Below, piece by piece: positions 5,685 through 11,262 of a stretch of 11,262 nucleotides of DNA. The position numbers were made by a program, and so were the translations under genes. How positions within the stretch are numbered: position 1 is the first letter of the stretch; every line of letters begins with the position of its first letter. The notes under the pieces are model-generated. The model was not told where the DNA came from, ran no database searches, and saw nothing but the letters and a program-made list of their open reading frames with translations. Source of the DNA: an uncultured Actinomycetes bacterium (GTDB lineage Bacteria; Actinomycetota; Acidimicrobiia; Acidimicrobiales; Microtrichaceae); NCBI GenBank assembly GCA_903953195.1, contig CAJBIS010000143.1:1-11262 (forward strand), read 5' to 3'.

Positions 5685-6893
5685 TCAGCCCAACCGCTCG
5701 ATGATGGTGGCGTTGGCCATGCCGCCGCCCTCACACATCGTCTGGAGGCCGTACCGGCCGCCCGTGCGCTCGAGTTCGTTGAGCATCGTGGCGAGCAGCT
5801 TCGTGCCCGATCCACCGAGCGGGTGACCCAGCGCGATCGCGCCGCCGTTCGGGTTGACCTTGTCCATGTCGGGCTGGTGCTCCTTGGCCCAGGCCAGCAC
5901 GACCGACGCGAAGGCCTCGTTGACCTCGAAGTGATCGATGTCGCCGATCGACAGGCCGCTCTTCTCGAGCGCCTTCGCCGTCGACGGGATCGGGCCGGTC
6001 AGCATGCGCACCGGGTCGACACCCGCCAGGGCGAAGGTGTGGAACCGGGCCCGCGGTGTGAGGCCGAGCGCCTGGGCCTTCTCGGCCGACATGATGAGCG
6101 CCGCCGAGGCGCCGTCGGTGATCTGTGAGCTGTTGCCCGCGGTGACCTTGCCGTCGGGCAGGAACGCCGGCTTCAACTTGGCGAGCGTGTCGACGGTGGT
6201 CTCGCGGCGGATGCCCTCATCGGCGGTGACGAGCTCGTCGAGGACCTTCACCTCGCCGGTCTCCTTGTCGCGGATCTTCGAGGTGACGGGGATGATCTCG
6301 TTCTCGAACCGACCCTCGTCGGTGGCCCGAGCGGCGAGCTCCTGCGAGCGGACGCCGAAGGCGTCGAGGTCGTCGCGGGAGAGGTCCCACTCGTTGGCGA
6401 TGATCTCGGCCGAGACGCCCTGGCCGACCAGACCGCGCTGGCCGGGGATGAGCTCGACGTCGGTGTAGCGGTCCGCCGCGGCACCGAAGGGGAATCCGAC
6501 ACCGCTGCCGATCGACGCACCCATGGGCACGAGGCTCATGACCTCGACGCCGGCGGCGACGACCACGTCGTAGGCGCCGGCCATGACGCCCTGTGCGGCG
6601 AAGTGGGCGGCCTGCTGTGACGAGCCGCACTGGCGGTCGACGGTCGTCGACGGGACCGACTCGGGCCAGCCGGCCGCGAGCACGGCGTTGCGGCCCACGT
6701 TCAGCGCCTGCGCACCCGCCTGCATGACACAGCCCATGATCACGTCGTCGACGAGTCCGGGGTCGAGGTCGTTGCGCTCGGCGAGAGCCGCCAGCGTCTG
6801 GGCGGCCAGGTCGACCGGGTGCCAGCCGGAGAGTGCACCGTTGCGGCGACCTCCGGGTGTGCGGACGACGTCGATGATCACTGCTTCGGGCAT
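5685..6893 (-). CDS. Thiolase family protein, acetyl-CoA acyltransferase / acetyltransferase (402 aa)
   Basis: Degradative or biosynthetic thiolase that cleaves 3-ketoacyl-CoA with CoA, or condenses two acyl-CoAs in reverse; cytoplasmic, normally tetrameric. Length and motifs are complete: nucleophile Cys89 in DRQCGSS, NEAF at 325-328, His357 in GHPLGGSG, and Cys387 in the C-terminal CEGGG motif that supplies the proton-shuttling cysteine. Substrate chain length cannot be told from these motifs. ATG at 6893 has AAGGGG six bases upstream on the - strand, which fixes the start. It is divergent from an acyl-CoA ligase, which suggests a shared fatty-acid or related acyl degradation programme, and is followed by the small zinc-ribbon protein. 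No hydratase or dehydrogenase partner is in the window. Confidence 0.95.
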   Translation of the reverse strand: MPEAVIIDVVRTPGGRRNGALSGWHPVDLAAQTLAALAERNDLDPGLVDDVIMGCVMQAGAQALNVGRNAVLAAGWPESVPSTTVDRQCGSSQQAAHFAAQGVMAGAYDVVVAAGVEVMSLVPMGASIGSGVGFPFGAAADRYTDVELIPGQRGLVGQGVSAEIIANEWDLSRDDLDAFGVRSQELAARATDEGRFENEIIPVTSKIRDKETGEVKVLDELVTADEGIRRETTVDTLAKLKPAFLPDGKVTAGNSSQITDGASAALIMSAEKAQALGLTPRARFHTFALAGVDPVRMLTGPIPSTAKALEKSGLSIGDIDHFEVNEAFASVVLAWAKEHQPDMDKVNPNGGAIALGHPLGGSGTKLLATMLNELERTGGRYGLQTMCEGGGMANATIIERLG

Positions 6894-7111
6894 GCCGTTC
6901 CCCTTGCCTGCTGGTGGGTGGAGACTCCGGTTGGAGCCGTTGGGTGGTGCGGCCGCCGGTGCGGTCCACTCCCGCAGAGAGTCTGCACCGGCGGCGGTTC
7001 CAGATCAAAGCGTTCCGCGCTCGTCCCGAGGCGCCACGTTCCCGTGGGCGAAGTAGTCTGCCGGTCACTTCGGCACCGACCCGATGCAACGGGGAGATCA
7101 AGGGGATTCAC
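6894..7111. promoter_or_regulatory. Divergent thiolase / acyl-CoA ligase control region with an 11-bp inverted repeat
   Basis: The arms 6952-6962 (GCCGCCGGTGC) and 6985-6995 (GCACCGGCGGC) are perfect reverse complements separated by 22 bases. Inside that dyad, and overlapping its right arm, is a smaller perfect one: GCAGA-GAG-TCTGC (6974-6986). TAGTCT at 7054-7059 is a candidate -10 box for the ligase, with no convincing -35. AAGGGG at 7100-7105 is the ligase ribosome site. No clear promoter box was found for the thiolase. Confidence 0.5.
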
Positions 7112-8926
7112 ATGTCGTCACCGACCGCGAGCGAGATCGATCAGGCCATCGAGGGCAGCACCATCGCCCGTCAGTTCCTGGCGAACGTGCAGGCCAACGG
7201 GTCCTCGGAGGCGCTCCGTTGGATGCTCCCCGATGGCGGGTGGGACACCGTCACCTTCGACCAGGTGGCGGAGCGTGCCAGCCGTGCTGCGGCGGCGCTG
7301 CGGGCGCTCGGCGTCGGTCCGGGCGACCGAGTCGTGCTCATGATGCGCAACATCCCCGACTTCCACTGGTGGGATCTCGGCGCCCTGTTCGTCGGTGCCA
7401 CGCCGGTGTCGATCTACAACTCGTCGTCCGCGGATCAGGTCCAGTACCTGGCGGGCCACTGCGGTGCGAAGGTGGCCGTGGTCGAGAACGACCACTTCCT
7501 CGAGAAGTTCGTGGAGGTGCGCGACGCCCTGCCGGCACTCGAGTCGATCATCACGTTGCAGGGTCGTGCCGACCTGCCCGAGGGCGTCCTCGACGCCGCC
7601 GTGATCACCGACGTCGACCCTGTCGACCTGATCGAGTCGGCGCAGATCGGATCGCCCGAGGACCTGGCGACGATCATCTACACGTCGGGAACCACGGGGA
7701 ACCCGAAGGGCGTGATGATCTCCAACCGGAACGTCTGCTGGGTGCTCGAGGCGGGCCTGGCGTCGTACGGCTGGACCCGTGAGGACATGGCGGGCATGAA
7801 GGTCGTGTCGTACCTGCCGATGGCGCACATCGCCGAGCGGATCGTCTCGCACTACTCGCTGTGCGCGATCCCACTCGAGGTCACCACGTGCCCCGAGACC
7901 GCAGCGCTGCGTGACCATCTGGTCGGGACGCACCCCGACATCGTCTTCGGCGTGCCGCGAATCTGGGAGAAGCTCTACGGCGGTGTGTCGGCGGCGCTGT
8001 CGCTCGACCCCGAGAAGCAGCAGAAGTTCAGCGAAGCCGTCGCGGCAGCAGAACCGATCGTCGAGAAGATGACGTGGGGCGAGGCCTCCGAGGAGGAGCT
8101 CGCCACCTACGACTTCCTCGACCAGGTGGCGTTCAGCACGGTGCGTGAGCTCGTCGGTCTCGACCAGTGCAAGATGGCCATCACGGGCGCGGCGCCGATC
8201 CCGGCGCAGCTGGTGTCGTGGTTCCGCACCATCGGTGTGCCGCTCGCCGAGGTCTACGGCATGTCCGAGAACACGGGCGCCATGACCTTCGAGCGCGTCG
8301 AGGTGAAGCCGGGGACGGTCGGCAAGGCGGTGCCGGGGTCCGAGGTGGCGATCGCCGAGGACGGCGAGGTCATCTGCCGAGGTGGCCACGTGTTCCAGGG
8401 TTACCTGAACGATCCGGAGAAGACCGCCGAGGCGATCGACGCCGACGGCTGGCTGCACACCGGCGACATCGGCGAGCTCGATGACGACGGCTACCTGCGC
8501 ATCGTCGACCGCAAGAAGGAACTGATCATCACCGCCGGCGGCAAGAACATCTCGCCCGCCAACCTCGAGGCCGCGCTCAAGACCGTGGAGCTCATTTCCC
8601 AGGCTGCGGCGATCGGTGACAACCGGCCGTTCGTGGGTGCGCTCGTCGTCGTCGACGCCGAGGTCGCTCCCGGTTGGGCGGCTCGCAACGGCATCGAGTT
8701 CACGACCCTCGAGGAGTTCGCGGCGCTGCCGCAGGTCGTCGACGCCATCAACGCGGGCGTCGAGGAGGCCATGGCGGGCTTCAATGGCGCTGAGCGCGTC
8801 AAGAAGGTGCGCATCCTGACCGAGGAGTGGGCGCCGGACTCCGAGATCCTCACGCCGACGATGAAGCTCAAGCGTCGGGGGATCAACGAGCAGTTCGCTG
8901 ACGAGATCGAGGCGCTCTACAGCTGA
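7112..8926 (+). CDS. AMP-forming fatty-acyl-CoA ligase, long-chain type (604 aa)
   Basis: Activates a fatty acid with ATP to an acyl-adenylate and then to acyl-CoA. It belongs to the FadD / long-chain-fatty-acid-CoA ligase branch of the ANL superfamily and is probably cytoplasmic or membrane-associated. Motifs: P-loop YTSGTTGNPKG at 190-200, SYLPMAHIAER (233-243, typical of long-chain ligases), ITGAAPI (357-363), VYGMSEN (381-387), GWLHTGD (446-452), hinge VDRKKELIITAGGKNISP (465-482), and near the C-terminus TPTMKLKRR with the adenylation-domain Lys585. The length is normal. ATG at 7112 is chosen because AAGGGG lies six bases before it. An upstream in-frame ATG at 6914 would add 66 Arg-rich residues across the control region and is rejected. 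It is divergent from the thiolase, so one regulator could control both. The natural substrate is not deducible. Confidence 0.95.
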   Translation: MSSPTASEIDQAIEGSTIARQFLANVQANGSSEALRWMLPDGGWDTVTFDQVAERASRAAAALRALGVGPGDRVVLMMRNIPDFHWWDLGALFVGATPVSIYNSSSADQVQYLAGHCGAKVAVVENDHFLEKFVEVRDALPALESIITLQGRADLPEGVLDAAVITDVDPVDLIESAQIGSPEDLATIIYTSGTTGNPKGVMISNRNVCWVLEAGLASYGWTREDMAGMKVVSYLPMAHIAERIVSHYSLCAIPLEVTTCPETAALRDHLVGTHPDIVFGVPRIWEKLYGGVSAALSLDPEKQQKFSEAVAAAEPIVEKMTWGEASEEELATYDFLDQVAFSTVRELVGLDQCKMAITGAAPIPAQLVSWFRTIGVPLAEVYGMSENTGAMTFERVEVKPGTVGKAVPGSEVAIAEDGEVICRGGHVFQGYLNDPEKTAEAIDADGWLHTGDIGELDDDGYLRIVDRKKELIITAGGKNISPANLEAALKTVELISQAAAIGDNRPFVGALVVVDAEVAPGWAARNGIEFTTLEEFAALPQVVDAINAGVEEAMAGFNGAERVKKVRILTEEWAPDSEILTPTMKLKRRGINEQFADEIEALYS

Positions 8927-8932
8927 GTGCCG

Positions 8933-8967
8933 CGTGGCCCGGCGGCGGCGTCGCCGTCGGTGCCACG
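8933..8967. terminator. Strong hairpin between convergent ligase and lipoprotein genes
   Basis: Bases 8933-8947 pair with 8952-8967 in a 15-pair stem (one G-T wobble, one bulged T at 8961) around the loop GCGT. The outer arm is CGTGGC/GCCACG. It begins seven bases after the ligase stop and ends 13 bases before the lipoprotein stop, so it can end transcription from either side. No T tract follows. Confidence 0.65.
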
Positions 8968-8979
8968 GGCCGGAACCGC

Positions 8980-10128
8980 TCAGCCGGGCGGTGTGAGACC
9001 CAGCAGCGTGGCGAGCTGCGTCAGGTCGATGCCGTTCTGATTCGCCAACACCAGGGCGATGACGCCGACGAGCGCCCTCGACCGCGCCGTCGGATCGTTG
9101 CCGAACACATCGGGCGAGAGTGCCTCGGGCAGCCCCGGGATCAACAGGCTGGCGACGGCGAGCACGGACGCAACGACCACCGGGTCCTTGGCGGCCTCGG
9201 TGATGATCGGCCCGTACTCCTCGGAGCCCAGGAACCCGATGGCCTTGCCGAGCGCGTCGAGCACCTCGGGACCGAGCACGGTGGAGAGCTGGTTGACGTT
9301 CGCCACGAACTCGGGTGTCAGTCCGGCGGCCAGCTGGCGGATCCCGTCGATGACGTTCTGCAGCGCCGGGTCGACCTGTGCGGCGTTGCCGAGCTGAGCG
9401 AACGTCGCCGGGTCCGTGCGCAGTGCCGCCGCGAAGAGCACGGCGATGAGTCCGAGGCTCGTGCGGTCGCCCGCGAGCTTGCCGAGTCCGTTCGGGTCGA
9501 CCACGGCCAGGACTGCGCCGAGCGATTCGGCGACCTTCGGATCGACGGAGCTCGCCGTGCTCGCCAGCAGCGACAGGAAGCGCGGGTCGATGCCCTTGAT
9601 GGCGGCGTACGTCGTCGGGTCGAGCTGGGACGCGAGCAACAGGATCGTCTGGGCGATGTCGGAGTTGGTGCGACCACCGCTCGACGCAAGCTGTGCCAGC
9701 ACGGTCGGGTCGAGCCGGCTGAGCACACTCGCCAGCCCGCGGATCGACTCCGGGGTGATCCTCAGTCGGGCGAGCGTTGCGGCATCGAGGCCGGTGAGCC
9801 GTTCCAGGTCGGCGGTGTCGCCACCGAGGATCTGCTGGATCAGCGTGGGGTCGGCCGCGAGGCGGCTGATGAGCTGACCGGCCGCGCCGGCGAGGTCGGG
9901 GTTGCCGGCTGCTGTGGTCGACTCGCCTCCGGGGGATCGAGTGGCGCTGACCCCGGCGACCGATGCGGGGATGAGGGTCGTGGTGGTGGCAGCGCCGTTC
10001 GCATCGGTGCCGGCGCTGGCGCCCGACGGGGCGACGACCTCGGCGGTGTCGGCGGACTTCGCGCAACCCGCACCGAGCACGGCCGCGGCGAGCAGCGCGG
10101 CGACGGCGCTCCGGGCTGCTCGGGTCAT
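8980..10128 (-). CDS. Putative secreted lipoprotein built of ~15-residue helical repeats (382 aa)
   Basis: I do not recognise the family. ATG at 10128 is chosen because GGAGGA on the - strand (10138-10133) sits just upstream and a lipoprotein signal follows at once: MTRAARSAVAALLAAAVLGAGC, with Cys22 as the likely lipidated residue. The lipobox is slightly atypical, with Gly rather than Leu at -3. Residues 23-75 are a low-complexity Ala/Thr/Ser/Gly linker. From about 90 to the end the protein is predicted all-helical, with turns marked by D-P, T-P or G-P pairs: DPTL 93, TPES 125, DPTV 140, NSDI 155, DPTT 170, DPRF 181, DPKV 196, DPNG 211, DPAT 239, DPAL 253, TPEF 271, GPEV 286, DPVV 315, DPTA 345. 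Many steps are 14-15 residues or twice that. No catalytic motif or cysteine beyond Cys22 is seen. It is divergent from a TetR regulator. Confidence 0.8.
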   Translation of the reverse strand: MTRAARSAVAALLAAAVLGAGCAKSADTAEVVAPSGASAGTDANGAATTTTLIPASVAGVSATRSPGGESTTAAGNPDLAGAAGQLISRLAADPTLIQQILGGDTADLERLTGLDAATLARLRITPESIRGLASVLSRLDPTVLAQLASSGGRTNSDIAQTILLLASQLDPTTYAAIKGIDPRFLSLLASTASSVDPKVAESLGAVLAVVDPNGLGKLAGDRTSLGLIAVLFAAALRTDPATFAQLGNAAQVDPALQNVIDGIRQLAAGLTPEFVANVNQLSTVLGPEVLDALGKAIGFLGSEEYGPIITEAAKDPVVVASVLAVASLLIPGLPEALSPDVFGNDPTARSRALVGVIALVLANQNGIDLTQLATLLGLTPPG

Positions 10129-10140
10129 GGAGTCCTCCAG

Positions 10141-10182
10141 TGGACGGGCGATGGGCGCGTCGGGCGCCGATCGCCGTGTCCA
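10141..10182. repeat. Long imperfect dyad / 5'-leader hairpin upstream of the lipoprotein gene
   Basis: TGGAC 10141-10145 pairs with GTCCA 10178-10182, GGCGAT 10147-10152 with ATCGCC 10170-10175, and GGCGC 10154-10158 with GCGCC 10164-10168, around the loop GTCGG. There are one mismatch, one wobble and one bulge. It lies between the -10 box and the ribosome site of the lipoprotein gene. It could be an operator, or in RNA a hairpin near the 5' end of the leader, where the outermost arm may precede the transcription start. Confidence 0.55.
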
Positions 10183-10183
10183 G

Positions 10184-10212
10184 AGGGTAGGAACCCCTTG
10201 CCTGCGGCACAA
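10184..10212 (-). promoter_or_regulatory. Promoter of the lipoprotein gene
   Basis: On the - strand TTGTGC (10212-10207) is followed by exactly 17 bases and then TACCCT (10189-10184). This gives a sigma-70-type promoter with a predicted transcription start near 10177 and a leader of about 50 bases before the ATG at 10128. Confidence 0.5.
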
Positions 10213-10242
10213 GGGCGGCAGCCCTCTCACCACTGGGTCGAT

Positions 10243-10276
10243 CCTCCCGACCGGCGGCGATCCGGTGGTCGGGAGG
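10243..10276. repeat. Perfect 10-bp inverted repeat between lipoprotein and TetR promoters
   Basis: CCTCCCGACC at 10243-10252 and GGTCGGGAGG at 10267-10276 are exact reverse complements. The 14-base spacer contains CGG-CGAT-CCG (10255-10264), so a nested small stem is also possible. It lies 30 bases upstream of the lipoprotein -35 box and 16 bases upstream of the tetR -35 box, outside both predicted transcripts. That favours a protein-binding site over a terminator. Confidence 0.6.
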
Positions 10277-10292
10277 TTGCTGCGGGTCGGCC

Positions 10293-10335
10293 TTGTCACC
10301 CTCGGCTCATTACAATACGATTCGCTTCGTAATGA
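10293..10335 (+). promoter_or_regulatory. tetR promoter with overlapping palindromic operator candidate
   Basis: TTGTCA (10293-10298, five of six matches to TTGACA), a 17-base spacer and TACGAT (10316-10321) form a good promoter with a predicted start near 10328. A palindrome TACGA-N6-TCGTA (10316-10331) covers the -10 box and start point. A second, offset pair TCATTAC (10307-10313) / GTAATGA (10329-10335) overlaps the ATG. This local AT-richness is unlike the neighbouring DNA. The arrangement fits TetR self-repression. Confidence 0.55.
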
Positions 10336-10931
10336 TCCACGACGTGACGAACCGTCCTGATGTTCCCCCGCGACCGGGCCGTCCTCGAGATGGCCGGCTC
10401 GACGACGCGATCGTCCGGGCGACACTCGAACTGCTCGATGAGCGGGGCTTCACCGGTCTGACGCTCGCCGCCGTCGCCGAACGTGCGGGGACCACGACGC
10501 CGGCGATCTACCGTCGGTGGTCCTCGAAGTCCGAGCTGGTCCTGGCCGCGGTGTTCCGCACCGAGGGCGACGACGTCGTGGCGAACACCGGCGATCTGGC
10601 GACCGATGTCCGCACGATGGTGCGGTGGAGCCTGGCGAAGTTCGGTCAGCCCGCCGGCCGGGCTGCGCTCGCCGGCCTGCTGGCCGAGCCCGTCGGCGAC
10701 GTCGGGGCGCGCTCGGACCAACTCGCACTCGTGTGGCGACGCACCGGCGAACGGCTCGCCGACGCCGTCGACCAGCACGAGGTGCGTGCCGGCGTCGACA
10801 CGAGGCTCCTGATGACACTGCTCTCGGGTCCGGCGCTGATGGCGGCCGCCGTGTTCGGTGCGACTGCCGACGACGAAGTGTGGGTCGACCAGATCGCTGC
10901 GGCGGTCCTGATGGGGGTGCAGTCCACGTGA
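10332..10931 (+). CDS. TetR/AcrR-family transcriptional regulator (199 aa)
   Basis: One-component repressor: the N-terminal helix-turn-helix binds DNA and the C-terminal helical domain binds an unknown ligand and dimerises. A basic arm (PRPGRPRDGR, 13-22) leads into DDAIVRATLELLDERGFTGLTLAAVAERAG, and the recognition region TTTPAIYRRWSSKSEL spans about 54-69, all typical of TetR. The ligand domain is too variable to predict an inducer. ATG at 10332 is preferred: an upstream TTG at 10293 is part of the predicted -35 box, and GTG at 10344 is a possible alternative. With the predicted start near 10328 the leader would be about four bases. The stop overlaps the next start (GTGA, 10928-10931). Candidate targets are its own promoter and the divergent lipoprotein gene. 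Confidence 0.92.
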   Translation: MIHDVTNRPDVPPRPGRPRDGRLDDAIVRATLELLDERGFTGLTLAAVAERAGTTTPAIYRRWSSKSELVLAAVFRTEGDDVVANTGDLATDVRTMVRWSLAKFGQPAGRAALAGLLAEPVGDVGARSDQLALVWRRTGERLADAVDQHEVRAGVDTRLLMTLLSGPALMAAAVFGATADDEVWVDQIAAAVLMGVQST

Positions 10932-11262
10932 ACGAGATCCGGATCCACGACCTGCGTGAACCGCAGCGTGATGCCGCCGAACAACAGATCCGCGACGTCG
11001 CGCTCTCGATGGAGGTCGACCTCGACCCTGCGACGCTCGTGGCTGCCGCCGAGCGCCGCACCGGCATGAGCGAGTTCGCCGACCCGACGCTGCTCGACCG
11101 GCTGCGCGCCCAGGTCGACGCCGTCGAGGCCGACACGGGGCTCTCCGGGCTCGGTCGGTTCCTCGTACGTCAGCGACTGGTCGGACTGCTGGCGGCGCGG
11201 CTGCGCTTCGACGACCACGTCCGTCGCTTCCCCGAGGCGCTCGAGGTCGACCTCGAGCCGCC
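10928..11262 (+). CDS. Sulfotransferase-like protein, N-terminal part (3' end outside window)
   Basis: Open from GTG at 10928 to the window edge, 111 codons. The visible part is helical and acidic, with AAERRTGMSEFADPTLLDRLRA (about residues 43-64), then GLGRFLVRQRLVGLLAARLRFDDHVRRFPE (about 78-107). This pattern resembles the N-terminal lead-in of actinobacterial sulfotransferase-family proteins, which precedes the PAPS-binding loop. The PAPS loop itself would lie just beyond the window, so the call rests on resemblance only. The four-base overlap with tetR implies translational coupling and shared control. If correct, the product transfers sulfate from PAPS to a hydroxyl or amine acceptor that cannot be named. 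Confidence 0.6.
   Translation, partial: MNEIRIHDLREPQRDAAEQQIRDVALSMEVDLDPATLVAAAERRTGMSEFADPTLLDRLRAQVDAVEADTGLSGLGRFLVRQRLVGLLAARLRFDDHVRRFPEALEVDLEP

Noticed and set aside
5391..6128. A 245-residue + strand frame opposite the zinc-ribbon and thiolase genes
   Set aside because: Arg/Glu/Gly-rich shadow of a complete thiolase; no start signal or motif.
6914..7111. N-terminal extension of the acyl-CoA ligase from ATG 6914
   Set aside because: Adds 66 Arg-rich residues across the divergent control region; the ATG at 7112 has a good ribosome site and begins at the usual family start.
7118..10210. A 1030-residue open frame on the - strand spanning the ligase and lipoprotein genes
   Set aside because: It is very rich in Arg, His and Asp, has no recognisable motif, and lies antisense to a clear acyl-CoA ligase and out of frame with a clear lipoprotein. 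Long antisense frames are expected in GC-rich coding DNA.
10129..10425. N-terminal extension of the lipoprotein to 10425
   Set aside because: Would run through both promoters and bury the lipoprotein signal; ATG 10128 has a strong ribosome site and signal peptide directly after it.

Overview
The window is GC-rich DNA with almost no AT-rich stretches. It uses GTG starts freely, has two 4-base GTGA gene overlaps, and carries the gene set pknB / trpG(pabA) / crgA. That set and its relative orientations (pknB 3' end facing trpG, crgA divergent from trpG) match, as a mirror image, the origin-proximal cell-wall/division block of Mycobacterium tuberculosis (crgA-Rv0012-trpG-pknB). I infer an actinobacterium, probably of an early branch such as Acidimicrobiia. 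The species cannot be read from the sequence.

Layout. (1) 1-4047, + strand: the 3' part of a PknB-type Ser/Thr kinase with four external PASTA repeats, then two further single-pass membrane proteins made only of PASTA repeats (four each). The spacing is 39 bases and then a 4-base overlap, so this looks like one transcription unit. (2) 4104-4694, - strand: a glutamine amidotransferase (PabA/TrpG), convergent with the PASTA genes and separated from them by a terminator-like hairpin. (3) 4760-5125, + strand: crgA, divergent from pabA. (4) 5126-5351: a gene-free gap between two convergent genes. It holds a cluster of DnaA-box-like 9-mers in helical phase and 11-bp-spaced direct repeats. (5) 5352-6893, - strand: a thiolase followed by a small membrane zinc-ribbon protein. 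(6) 7112-8926, + strand: a fatty-acyl-CoA ligase, divergent from the thiolase. The shared gap holds an 11-bp inverted repeat. (7) 8980-10128, - strand: an unrecognised secreted lipoprotein built from helical repeats of about 15 residues. (8) 10332-11262, + strand: a TetR regulator translationally coupled to a partial sulfotransferase-like gene. The gap between lipoprotein and TetR contains two recognisable promoters and three separate dyad symmetries.

How they work together. The left half fits cell-wall growth and division: a peptidoglycan-sensing kinase with two kinase-less PASTA partners, plus CrgA. The middle is a fatty-acid activation and beta-oxidation pair (acyl-CoA ligase and thiolase). 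The right end is a regulator-controlled accessory module. The points most worth a second look are the twelve-PASTA, one-kinase cluster, the DnaA-box cluster lying between gene ends where it cannot be an ordinary promoter element, the repeat-built lipoprotein, and the dyads in the divergent promoter regions. No tRNA, rRNA, CRISPR array, insertion sequence or attachment site was seen.
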